Assembly (NCBI GenBank): GCA_010909165.1
Contig: VJWM01000106.1
Location: 310,001 to 374,000, forward strand
Direction: 5' to 3'
Source: Anthoceros angustus
Lineage: Eukaryota > Streptophyta > Anthocerotopsida > Anthocerotales > Anthocerotaceae
Length of the DNA stretch: 64,000 nucleotides
The notes beneath the pieces were generated by a model. That model did no database searches, was not told the DNA's origin, and saw only the letters and a list, made by a program, of their open reading frames with translations. The translations under genes and the position numbers were made by a program. Within the stretch, counting starts at the first letter, position 1, and each line of letters begins with the position of its first letter. Positions 37,225 through 48,850 of the stretch are shown piece after piece.

Positions 37225-40200
37225 ATGTCTGCAATGGGAGGGCTGGTGGAGTATGCGTTGGAGGTTTTTTGCCCTTCCTGGAAAGAGATGAGTATTTCCT
37301 TGGGACTAGTTGTGGTGTTGTTGAACCTGCTGAGGCTTGTGGATTCATTGTCCAATCAACGACCGGATAACAGAGATGGTGTTGTAGACACTGATAGTGC
37401 CGCCCAGCAGGTTATGGGTAGTCCTCCGCACAATAAGGTTAGTGTTGCGGAATTCTGTCCTGTCTTGATGCCACATTGCTTGCTTCCGTGCGGGGGTGTG
37501 TCGTTGAGTGTGGATTGGTTGGGCTCAGGTGAAGATTCCTGAGATTGTCCTGATTCGGCTGAGGTTGCAGCATCCAATCTTGCTTGGACATGGACACTTG
37601 TTCAAGCAAGATTTGCTCTTTGTGGCAAGGCTGAGTTCTCCAGAGCAGGGCTTGCCTACTGTCTTGCACGAAAGCACTGTTGTAATGTCTGTATAGCAGG
37701 CCCACAATGCACGCTGTGTTACTGGTCAGAACCGTCATGATCAAATCTGACGTGCATTTCTGCTTGCATCTGATGTCTCAGTATGGGATTGACCACGTCC
37801 TTTGCTTACTTTGAACGAGTTCATCGCATCTCTGCGCGCTCTTATCTTTGCCATGAACTGCTTGGTGTAGGTGCCTTTGAGAGGGGATGCTGGGAGCTTA
37901 AGCGTCTATCTCGTGAAGGTGAGAGTTCACAAGACACGTTAATGAGGTGTTGTAAGCAATGTTCCTATCATTTGAATTCAGTCGTGCCATCAGCGTTCCT
38001 GTTGCGAGTCTCCGGTTGCTAACCTGATTGTGCTGCTGTGTGATAGTACCTGAGCAGTTGTTTCTGGCTGTGTTCATTTCAGCTACAACTTCTGGCTGCT
38101 AAAAATTTGATCGCAGCAAATCTCAACGGCTCCTCCGACCCTTATGCTATATTGACATGTGGGCCTCAGAAACGCTTTAGGTGGGCTTCTATTCTATTGG
38201 AACGAAGCTTTCTAAGGGACCTTAGTCCCTCAGTCCTTATTGTGAGTACGTGGGAGTTTTTCAGATCTTGGTATCAGGTGAAGTGACTCAATTTTGGTCT
38301 GTCCCCGTAGTTCAATGGTTCCAGGAACGAGGAATCCCATGTGGGGTGAAGAGTTTGACTTCTACACAGAGGAACTACCTGTCCAGGTATGACCAGGACT
38401 GTTAGTGTCTTTTTTGCATGTTTTTAAGGTTCCGTTATCCTGCTCTACTGAAGGAGAGCTCGAATTCCAGGTGAACATCTCGATCTACGACTGGGACATA
38501 TTGTGGAAGAGCACCCACCTGGGATCTGTTACCCTGAAAATCACTGCCGAGGGTGATACGGAAGCTGTCTGGCATATGCTGGACAAAGCATCAGGCCAGG
38601 TACCTGATGGACATCGAAAATTCCTTTTCTGGTTTCCTGCCATGTCCAGAGTGTGAATGTAGCCACTCAACCTTCCAGCACCTGCAGGTGTGTGTACATA
38701 CATCTGCGAAGTGCCTTCCGGCAAGTACTGCCGGGTGAGCTTATCTCAGTCACAGCCTCACAATTGAATCTTCTTGGGAAATGAGTTATTTTGGAATGGC
38801 AAGATGCCTTGTTATCAGCACTTTCTACGCTTCGCATGGGTCCATACTTGAGTGTCCTGTGGCCAGTGTTAGACGTTTGCTGCTGTATGAGTGGAGATTT
38901 AAGGTCCTCTACGGTTCGCTGTGGTTTGCAGGGCTCTTATCGGTGGAATAGCTGGCGGTAGCAGAGGAAGGCGGATCTCGATGGATCGACCAGTTGGAAC
39001 AGAAGTGCGGCAAAAACCGGGACCTCTGCAGACAATCTTCGGCCTGCCCCCTGACGAGGTAGTCTCGTGAAGCGGCTGTTGTAATCTGCGCTCGTGATCC
39101 AGAAGTTTGTGTCCTTGAGGTCAAAGGTGAAAGGTCTCTCTTGGTCTTGGCACAGGTGGTCGAGCACAGTTACTCCTGTGCTATGGAGAGGTCCTTCTTA
39201 TACCATGGTCGGATGTACGTGTCGGAAAGGCATATTTGCTTCAATTCAAATGTGTTCGGCAAGCACATGAAAGTGAGTATGCATGACTCAGCCAATGTGA
39301 GCACCCCCTTCACAACCCAATGAGCGGAAGTAACTTATGTGCCCTTTTTCCTTGGCCTGACAGATGGTGCTTTCTTTTGAAGATGTGGAAGAGGTAGGGG
39401 AGTCTGTTGTTGAAAGTTGTGTTCTCCTATCGTCAGTGAACTCTGCATGAAAATTCTGGGTCGGTTTCCTTCTCATCCGTGGCTCCATTGAACAGATAAG
39501 AAGAAGCCAGCATGCTCTTATCAACCCTGCGATAACAATTGTTCTTCGAGCTGGATCGGGGGGTGATGGGGTGCCTCCTCTCTCCAGTCCTGATGGTATT
39601 CACGCTATCTGGTTCGCTTGGTTTCTTCTGGTGATTTGTCCATGAGAGATCGTTATTGAGTTGAAGGGAACTGGAGTGCAGGAAGGGCGAAGTACAAATT
39701 CGCGTCCTTTTGGAACCGAAATCACGCTCACAGAGTTTTACTTCGGATAGCCAAAAACTTCCAGGCCGTCGAGGAGGCTGCAAAGCTGGTATTGCAGTCG
39801 GTCAAACTTCGTTCACGGAAATGGTGTATGAAGCAAGTTCCATATTCTGAGTTTTGGTTGCTTCGCAGGAAGAGCAGCAATCTGCCCTGAGGTCACAAAG
39901 TAGCTCTTTCACAACTCTTTCCCAATCTTCGGAAGTGGGTGCTCCTGCTGGTACTTCGGCAGTGCCCTTTCAGCCGTTCCTCAGAGAGGAGATTCTGGTT
40001 GAAATAATGAAGGTACGCGAGCCACGGATCCTTTTTCGTTCCTACATGAATGCTTTGTGTACTCCATCCAACCCGGTACTTACTGCTTATCTTGTATCTG
40101 GCAGATTGATCTGCGTTGCACTGTGCAACAGTTCTTCTCTATACTCCTCAGCGACGCTTCCAAGTTCACGGAAATCTACAAAGCTCAACGGAAAGACGTC

Positions 40201-41112
40201 GACGTGAAGGTTGTAGTTCTGTGCCCTATTCTTCAATTGCCTCCACTCTTGGATCGTGTTAGAAGTAGTCATGAACGTCTAGTGTCGCCGTTCGTCCTTT
40301 GTTGCAGCTGGAAAAATGGAATCCAACGGTGGAGTATGGCGGACTTATTCGCAAGATCACATTCCGATCTCTGTGTCACAGCCCCATGTGTCCTCCTGAC
40401 ACTGCAATGACGGAGTGGCAGCATGTGTCCTTCTCCACAGACAAGCGACTCTTGGTGAGTAATTCAGCACGGTGTCCTGGTGTGCTCTCCTCCTGACCAG
40501 CAGCTTCCAACATTTGGAATGTTGTGCAGAAACTCGAGACTGTGCAGCAAGCGCATGATGTGCCCTTCGGCTCCTTGTTTGAGGTGAGCAGGGGAGGCAT
40601 TTGTGGGAGTTCTTGCCCCTGAGTATTTGGGCTACGTGGTGTCACAGTGTTGTGCTGAGAGCAGGTGCACGCAAGGTGGACAGTGCAGGGGACGTCTGAG
40701 TTCAGGTCTTCAGTAGTCGTCAGTGTAGGTTAGTCGCCCAAGTTCTCAACGTTGGATACATATTTATGGACAACCATAGGAGTGAAAACAGTGTTTTCCT
40801 CCTGCCTGCCTCCTGTTGCTGTAGTTCATGAAGAACGTCCTTGTCTACAGGTACCCATTTCAAGAAGTGGATTGTTATGCAATCGAAGATCAAGAGTGGG
40901 ACTGAGAAAGAGGTACAGTAGATTCCTGGTGTCTCGGTTGGTCGCTGGTTGTTTACCGGTGAGCCTCATAGCCTTTCCTTATGGGCCGCATGCAGTACAA
41001 GTTGGAGGCGGAGCTCTTCATCGAAATCGCACGAAAATTCCTGGAAGCACCAAGAACTGGGGGTCCCCAGGAAGAAACCAGCGATGAGACTCAGCCCGGC
41101 ACACCTGGATGA
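37225..41112 (+). CDS. C2-GRAM-VASt domain protein (BAGP1 type)
   Basis: Plant BAG-associated GRAM proteins combine a C2 lipid-binding domain, a GRAM domain and a VASt domain, and are tied to membrane contact, autophagy and defence. ATG at 37225 gives a membrane helix ([19 protein letters not shown]). C2: [51 protein letters not shown] (asparagine and aspartates that bind calcium are present). A GGSRGRR linker and [11 protein letters not shown] lead into [73 protein letters not shown]. VASt: [80 protein letters not shown]. Ends EARKFLEAP...PGTPG with TGA at 41110-41112. The exon preceding the C2 (about 37510-38080) was not fully resolved. Confidence 0.88.
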
Positions 41113-43390
41113 GCGTTGCGCACGTGTTCTGTCGCTGGCAAATTAAGTCCTTGTATGCTCGGCCATCGTCATCCTCCTCCACTACATCCTTTCCTAATCT
41201 CAGTACACAGTAACAATCCTTGCCATCCAGAGGACACCAGTCACGGTGAAACACCCTCTCAGAGCGTAATTTAAGGTCCATACCAGCGCGCCATACCCTG
41301 CAGGGAGAGGACATCAGATCTTATCAGGGCGCAATAGCAGAGGGGAGATGGAGGATCTGCCGGATCTGCAGGTGAGAAGCACAGGGGGAGAAGGGAGGAG
41401 GGAGTGGGGTGAAGCAATTGTGACATATAGATAAAGCAGCATGGAACGAAAGCAAAGACTCAGACTTGTAAGCCTTGATTCCACAGAGTAAGACAGCGGG
41501 TGCCATGCCATTTTCCCGTTAGGCCGTACGTAAACGGAGAAGCTGCTGAATGTGAAGAGACGCTACATACCATGACCACCTCCGCGCAGGATGATGGACC
41601 CCTGGATGAGAGTCCGACCTCGGTACCATCTGATGCGAATGTGAGGATTGGAGCTTCCGCGTCCCCAAGTTCAGCTCGCTCGGTACATGACCACGTTTCT
41701 CAATCCTCAATCCGCAGCATGATACCTCCGCTGCGCATGCATTTGGAGGCTTGGCCGCGGCTTCTACGTGCAGGGCCAGAAGAACTCAATATACCCCACC
41801 TTGCCCGGCTTTGATGAGGCAAATCATAGATAGCTGGCCGGGGAAATTGTAGTTGCATGACTGCAAGGGACTGGGTACGCCAAGAATGATCCCTCTCGGC
41901 CGCTGCGCCGCTCGCTTGCTTCCCATAGTACAGGTCCTTCGATCTCTCCTGCGGACCTGTGACAAAACCTCGGATCGCGGAGCGAGGGCGATTAAATCGC
42001 CCGACTACTCCACCTCCGGAGGCCGCATGCGCTCAGGTCTCACTTCCAGGCCTATCTCCGACCGGCAGCTGAACTCGCAGATGAGTGGCAGACTGCCGGA
42101 TGACAGAATGGTTGGCAGTGGCTCCTGCCTGGTGAACAGGTATTTACTCAAGTAAATATGCACAATGCGGGCAACTGGATGCGGCGCGTGGTGGGGTTTC
42201 TGACAGCTTGGCCACAGAACGTGTGGTGTGAGCAAGCACTGTGGGGTAAGATTCAATGGACTGTACTTAGGGGAATACAGTAGTTTGCAAAGGTGAACGC
42301 ATTGGGGAAGAAAAGTAGCGTGTGAAATACATATGTATGTACCAGGTGGAGTAAGGTTTAGTGGAGGAGCTAGTACTTGTGCAGTGTAGCAATATTTCGC
42401 AAAGGTAAACATTGGAGGAGGAAATATTTGATGTAATTTGAAGGAGGAAATGTTTGATTTAATTACATCCCGAAAGTGAGCACATTCAAAGTTGGATATT
42501 TATACTTCTTTCTCACTTCAGCTTTTTGTTTGAGAAGCATAGAAAGGAAAAGAAGGAGAGTGGGGTGAAGGACGTGTGCTGTATGCAACATAAAACAATA
42601 ACATAGAAAAAGCAACATGGAATCAAGGCAAAGACTCACGAACTTGCGAGCCTTGAGCCTAGATCATTCTCTGAAGTAATACAGCTGCTTTCACACCATT
42701 TCCTGTTAGGCCGTACATAAATGGAGAAGCTGCTAGATGTGAAGAGACCTTCGCTACGTATCATAACCATCTTTCTGCTGAATAATGGACCTTGAATGAA
42801 AGTTACCATATGATTCGAATGGGAGGATTAGAGCTTTCGCATCCCCAACTTCAGCTCGCTCAGTACATGACCACATTTCTCAATCACCAGGAGAAGGATA
42901 CCACCGTTGTGCATGCATTTCCAGGCTTTGCCGAGGCTTCTACAGAGTCAAAGCCAAAAGCTACAAGGAGACAGGAGGACAAGCTTGCCATGAAGAAGAA
43001 GAAGAAGAATTTTATTTAAGTCCACTAAGGACGGATTTCCGTCATGGGACTTGGTACTTAACAACTTGTACCATGATATGCCTAAGCTATTTGCACCAAG
43101 GGCATCCATTCCCTTTAGACACCCCATCTAAGTACCGATCCAAGCCCACGATGCTTAATAACCACGTTCTTGTAAATGTTTGTCCATTTGGCCTAAGCCA
43201 TTTGGACACATGAGCCCACGAGAGTGCATCCTCCCTCGCCGAGCTGCTATTTATCTATCATACCTTGGGTTTTGCAATGGTTAAGTGAAAGTTTATCTTT
43301 AATAATCTCACAGTTTGTTTTCTAACAACTTGGTTTTTTAGTAAAACTTCGAAACTTCATAAGCATAAAACAGGAATTACAAAAACCCCC
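41113..43390. repeat. Intergenic with a diverged tandem duplication of unknown sequence
   Basis: The segments about 41390-41810 and 42545-42965 are homologous at an offset of about 1.15 kb: GTTAGGCCGTAC-TAAA-GGAGAAGCTGCT, TGTGAAGAGAC, GATGGACC-CTG, and CATGACCACRTTTCTCAATC occur in the same order. Copy 1 keeps an open frame (41500-41814) of 104 codons that I do not recognise; copy 2 has lost it. Copy 2 runs into the LINE tail at 42990. Confidence 0.6.
42990..43210 (-). mobile_element. 3'-end copy of the (CTT)n-tailed LINE family
   Basis: Minus orientation. It starts with the GAAGAAGAAGAAG tail, then TTTTATTTAAGTCCACTAAGG, ACGGATTTCCGTCATGGGACT, GGTACTTAACAACTTGTACC and CTTAGGCATATCATGG-like sequence. 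No coding part is left. It is the best-preserved 3' UTR for alignment with the other copies. Confidence 0.8.
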
Positions 43391-43726
43391 GAGTGAGAGG
43401 ACATAGGTCCGTTGCTAACGGAACGAGAAACAGGACAAACAACAACCCCCCTGCAAGGCAGGGACTGGCAATCGGGAAGAGAAATCCCCGTGAAACAAAA
43501 CGACAGTGCGGCCTTGCCGAGGGCGCTCGTGTCCCAAGACCACATCGACAGTCACTGTCCCTTCTCCGCAGGCTGGATTTCGTTGGTTGCTGACTGGTGG
43601 CTGTGGGCTGTGTGGAGCTGGGTGGTCCCTATGGGTTTTCCTTTTCCGCTCATCCTCCTGCGTGTCATACGTGTCTCCGGTGTCCTCCTCCTTTGTGTGC
43701 ATGCGGATTATGCACTTTGGGGCTTG

Positions 43727-44527
43727 AAGCAACGGTTTCTGTATGATGAAATAGAAGCTGAGATATATGTATTTTGTCAGCCTGACACTTCTACCTGTGG
43801 GTCAACAGAGTGGCAATATTCCTTGGCTTGAAGTTCTATTCTGCAGGTGGATCTGTGTTTCGATCAACTGGTATTCAAGCTGAGTGATCACGTGTTCGCC
43901 TATTACAAAAGTCGTGCTCCAAGGTACTGTGCAAGGCTTTTCTTTAGGTCGCACCTGTGACAGAGCAGAGGTAACCAAAATAGTTTTGTGGTTTTTGTCA
44001 CACAGGTTTATGTAGTAAATTGCTCAATCCAAGTTTCCTCTCGGTGTCAGAGAACCGGCCAAAGTATTTTGTTTTCCCAAGACGCTACGACATATTATTT
44101 GACGTGCGGCGAGTGAAAGGTCAAGAATTTCCATTCACCTGGGTTTTCTTTTATTGATGTAAAAAATATATCCATAACTGGAAATCGTGCTGAAGTTGTC
44201 TTGTTTGCAGCTCCTTGGGAGAACAATTGATTTAGCCTTTCTCATCGTCAACGCTTGAACCGAGTCTTCAGAGAAAACCTGGACTTTCTGCTTCAAAGCT
44301 TTGAGCTACATAAACTTTGCTTTATTGTGGCATTCTGCGTTCTACCAGATGTCTTGTTTCAGCATTTTGCCAGAGAGCAATTATGGACTTTGCCACCAAG
44401 CATCTCTCTTGTGTTCTGACGTACTCTCTCCTATTTGTTGGGATATCAGGACGTGCAAATTCTTCTTGAAATTTTGAGGCTCACACTCGAATTGCTAGCA
44501 GAGCACTTGAACCTCGACCCATCCTAG
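43727..44527 (+). pseudogene. PIR121/SRA1 (CYFIP) pseudogene fragment, SCAR/WAVE complex subunit
   Basis: PIR121/SRA1 is the Rac-binding subunit of the SCAR/WAVE complex that activates actin nucleation. Fragments in order: LKQRFLYDEIEAE (43727), VDLCFDQLVFKLSDHVFAYY (43847), PKYFVFPRRYDILFDVRRVK (44060), LLGRTIDLAFLI (44211), NRVFRENLDFLLQSFE and LLEILRLTLELLAEHLNLDP (44465). The intron donor after EIEAE reads AT instead of GT. A base deletion near 44259 shifts the frame before NRVFREN, and an unrelated stretch follows FELHKL. The rest of the protein is absent on both sides. It appears to be a decayed, intron-containing genomic duplicate and not a retrocopy. Confidence 0.85.
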
Positions 44528-44749
44528 GCTATCTGTAGTGAGATGGCTGATAACATCTCTCTCGTGTCTTCTCTCTCTCCAAAAAGTGCAACAAAACATG
44601 TATAAGAACGATACAGAGGGAGATCCAAAGTTCCAACAAAAGTGTCACATAACAACAAAAGTGCAACCAAAAGTATAATAAAATTACCAAAAAGTAAACA
44701 AAACCATCCCTTTCTCTTAGTACAGTAGTGCACTTAGCTTTCTAGTTGT

Positions 44750-46480
44750 GCGGCAGTGCACTTCGCTTTCTAGATGTGCATAGTGCACTTAGCTACGAGG
44801 AGCTGGTAAGTATGTGAGGTTGATACATTCAAAAGAGACCTGGAACCTCCGGTGGGGCGCCGGCCAACAGCAGGCCATCTCCAGCGACCGGTAAGGATGT
44901 CCAAGAAGTGTGTTTCCTTGTGCTCCCACCAAACGAATTCCTCGCCCCAGCAACAATCTGGACACAGAAGATCAGATTGCAGCAGCCATCTTCTGGCATC
45001 CTCGGAACTATAAAGAATCGTGATAGGAGAAAGGTGAGTTCCCTGCAGATCCACTCCCTGGCCCTGTAATGAGAGATTGAACCCCTGAGAATCTATCGCA
45101 GCGGTATTCGCCTACGAGTAAGCTGTCTCTGTCTTGACGGCCGGTCACCTGGAAGGCCGATTCATAAGATAGGAAAATGTCTGGTTGTGCAGTGTGACGG
45201 GCCACGACTGCGAAATCACCAACATCAACCGACCCCGGGTTGTTTAGAGCAGCATATAAAGCAGGAGTCAGGTCTTCTTTGACGCTACAAATGATGAACC
45301 GGGCACAGGCGAGGCTGATGCCAAATTCCTGTTATAGAACGTGTGGCTCCTTCCAGTCTTCAGTGATTAGGTCCCAGGCATCGCAGAGCAAAATGAGACC
45401 AACGAGGTCAGCGTTCCTGAGATGTTGGGAGCGCTTGATACGGGCTGCCTATGTCGGTGTCCACATGCGGTTACAGGCTTGGAGGGCCAGAGCCAGAGCC
45501 AGAGCTAGAGCATTTGATTGTGGGTGGGGGAGTTCCAGACAGCCAAGGAGAAAAGACGACAACTGTCCCAGATTCAGTTCCAGAGCGGGGAACCTCCCTG
45601 TCCTTGGGCTAGACAGGTGTAGGGGGCAAAGATATTGCTGATCCCTTGCCTACCATGCTTGCGCGTTTGAGCACTCTGTAGCCTGTACGTGAGAAAGCCT
45701 TTCCAGGGGAAATCAACACGACCCAGAGCTTTGAGGATCCATTGCGCGTGAAGTGCAGTGGTCTTGAGAAAGGGATGAACTAATCTGAGCCCCCCAGCCG
45801 CTTTTGGTTGGATCAGTAATCTCCATGTCACCTTGTGTGCTTTGCTACCTGACTCCACTCCACTGGACGGCCCCACAGGAATTGTAAGATGAGTGACTTG
45901 AACCATTCCATATCGTCTTTGGTGGGGGCCCGGACGAATATGTTGTACCACAGTGTAGAGGTGAGGATGTAGTTTATAGCTAGCACCCTGGCAGCAGTGG
46001 AAAGTTGAAGAACCTGTAAGGCTCGGGCTTTCTGGATAAACTCGGCAAAAACGTATTTGCCAACCTTTGCATTCTCGTCCCTTTCATGCATCGGTAGACC
46101 CAGGTGTTTATGAAACTGAGTACCTTGGATGCGGTCAATATTCTGGACAGGAACAGGCACAAACCCCCAGTGCACTTTGCATCCGGACAACTCCCTGAAT
46201 TCCTTGAGCACCCCCATCATAGCACCTAGAGACCTGTCGTCTGCTTCCGAAAACAACAGGGTATCGTCTGCCAAGTAGGACACAGACATTCCTTGCCAGT
46301 GGGATCCTCGATACCTGCAATTTCCATATGTTTGTTGATGCGCCACATTGGAAAATCAGTCAAGATGGTGAAAAGTGCAGGGGCCAGGGGGCTTCCTTGC
46401 CTAACGTAACGGGTAATCACATTAAGGGTTTTGTAGATAGCGCTTTGGAAGATGACTTGGCCCACATTGACGACCTCTCT
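44750..46480 (-). mobile_element. Degraded non-LTR retrotransposon (LINE), minus strand
   Basis: The reverse-transcriptase core survives on the minus strand: VRQGSPLAPALFTI (about 46430), the catalytic YLADDTLLFSEADD (about 46275, a Y-A-D-D box), FRELSGCKVHWGFVP, KARALQVLQLSTAARVLAINY and the C-terminal GGLRLVHPFLKTTALHAQWIL (about 45790). Downstream frames (SLLNVSTSHTYQLL and others) extend to about 44750. Several frameshifts break the frame. The 5' part (endonuclease) was not seen. It abuts the plus-strand LINE near 46490. Confidence 0.8.
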
Positions 46481-46489
46481 CAGTTAGAA

Positions 46490-47850
46490 GACCTCATTTG
46501 GCATTCGACATCCTTTCTTCTTGCTTCGCGCATCGGCCATTGTACTTTACCAGAACGATTGCTCCCTCCCAAGTTTTCTATCAACCTTGGGGAAGTTCGA
46601 TAAACAGGTTATGCAGGCGCTTGAGGACATCATTGGGCCAGTCACCTTCGAGTGTGCCGCAGGGGGTCCGGCGAGGCGGCAAGCATCTCTACCTATCACC
46701 TTTGGGGACATTGGTCTGCTGGCCATGGAGGCCTCGGCGTTGGCGGTCTTCTTGGGGAGCTAGGCCCTCTTTGCCCCCGTCTTGGCGTCATGGTTCTTAA
46801 TCCAGGATTCCCCCATCTTGGAGTCGTCTCAGGTGTCAAGAAGGGGGCCTTCTCCTTGCACGTTTCCCAAGGTTGGCTCGGGATTCCTTATCCTCAGAGG
46901 TCGGGCGGCCATGCCTCTTTTTTCCACGCTTTCTGTTGCCGGGGTGGGTGGCCTTCAGGTCTCACTCCTGGAGAAGCAGTTCGGCAAGCGTAGAGGGCCC
47001 TTCTTCTAAATTCTACTATTCCCAGTATGCTCGGGCTCGCCTCCGCTCTTGCTCTGGAAAGGCAGCAGGCTCCAGGTTTTCTAGGTCGGCCATGCAACCA
47101 GGCTTTCCGAATCGCACCACCCTCTTTTTCTACCACAATCAAGTTTACTCCAGCCTTTAGCCTGTTCTCTATCATCTTGTAGTTGTAGGGCCCACCTCGA
47201 TAACTCTGGTTCCCACCTGGCTCGCGGTCCAACTGGAGGGCAGCGCATTGTTACGCATGATGCCGTTCGCAATGTCATGTTCTCGATGGCCAAGGAGAGT
47301 GGATTTCTCTGTATAGGGACCGCCCATATACCCTGCACAATGGCGTGTTGCTCAGAGCAGACCTATATCTGACCAGGGTGAATCAAATCTCTGATGCGGA
47401 TGTCATCGTAACAGACCCTACCCGGGACATCGTTTGTGAGCACGTCATCATCAACCTTCCAAGTTGGGCGACGGCGGGATGTGCGACATTCAAAGTCCAC
47501 AAGTACACCTATGCAGGACGGCCATGCCTTCATCCCCCTCGCCATCGAGACCCACGGGGCCATGGGCAAGGATTTTGGATGGCTCATAAAGGATTGTGCT
47601 AATGCCTACCATAGTTGACGGAACGGGATGGGTCTCCTTCTTTCCTCTGTGGTGGTTTTCTTTCGTCAGCGGGTTTCCGATCGCCCTGCAGAGGGCGTTG
47701 ACCAATGCTATTTACAGAACGACGACAAGTGCAGGAGATGCTGCACCAGTCATTGGTAGTTTCTTTAACTTTGACCACGGCATACTTGAGGCGATTGGTA
47801 GTTCAGGATCGACATTCGGGGGCGCTAGCCCCCTTGGCCCTTGACCCTTT
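46490..47850 (+). mobile_element. Degraded LINE C-terminus, plus strand
   Basis: Split over three frames: SLPITFGDIGLLAMEASALA (about 46690) matches the LP-x-x-x-GG-x-GL block that follows the reverse transcriptase in some LINEs; RHDAVRN-MFSMAKESGFL (about 47260) and FIPLAIETHGAMGKDFGWLI (about 47530) are the RHDAVRD and PLA-ETYG-like C-terminal marks. It is a different family or subfamily from the minus-strand LINE beside it. No catalytic part is seen in this fragment. Confidence 0.7.
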
Positions 47851-48118
47851 AATGGGTTGTTCCCTATCGGCTTAGGGTAGATGGGTTTTCCCATCCCTTC
47901 TTTTTTATTAAGTCTTCATTTCTTCTAGGAAAAGTTCCATATAACCACATCCCAAGCATCTTCTTTTTTCTCTTTTAGTTTTAGATTTTGTTCATATATT
48001 TAATATTTAGAGGATAAATCATTATTAGAAGACTATTATTTGGCTGGGAAAAAATAGTGTTAGGAATGGTGATTACAAAACTATAATTTGGCCCGAAAAA
48101 GGAGATGGGCCATTGTAG

Positions 48119-48516
48119 GGGTGAAGCGGTTTGTGGGCGAGAATGAGGTAAAGAATACTATGTAAATTGTTTGAGAACTCATGTACCACCGTCAAGTAAT
48201 ATTGATAGGGCCAAGATAGGGGTGTGAACGTTTGTGGGCGAGTTTGAGGAAAAGAATACTACATGGATTGTTTTAGAGCTTGTTGACCATTGCTAGGTAA
48301 TATTTCTAGGCCAGAATAGGGGTGTGAGCATTTGTGAGCGAAAATGAGGTAAAGAATACTACATGGATTGTTTAAAACTTATTATCATCTCCACTTAATA
48401 TTGATGGGGCCAGGATAGTGAACGTTTGTGGGCGAGAACGAGGTAAAGAATACCATGTGGATTGTTTGAAAACTCATTTATCACCGCCACCTAATATTGA
48501 TGGGGCCAGGGTAGGG
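48119..48516. repeat. Four-unit tandem repeat, about 100 bp each
   Basis: Units start near 48119, 48221, 48321 and 48419. Each has GTTTGTGGGCGAGAATGAGG-TAAAGAATACT, a CATGGATTGTTT stretch and TAATATTGATGGGGCCA-GATAGG. There is no open frame. It follows the LINE remnants and AT-rich sequence. Confidence 0.85.
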
Positions 48517-48850
48517 GTGGATATCCGTAATTCTTCACCAGGGAGTTCAGCTTGGTGAGTTTCACAGATCAAGTGCTAGTCCATCAGAGACATTCTTGCA
48601 AAGCTAAGACAGCTGCAATCCATGTGCAGTGCAGAGCAGCTTCAAGTTTTAAAGTACAAAGGCTCATCAGAGCCCACCAAGTACAGTTCAGCAAGAGAGC
48701 TCGGCGCCGTTTACTCTTGTGAGTAAGAAACGCCACGAAGAAAAAATAATGCCAGCTTGTAGTGCAGCCAACACCGGCCTACAAGCTATGAATCTCCCGC
48801 CACCATCAACCTAATTATACACAAAAGAATTCCAAAACGACGGGCAACAC

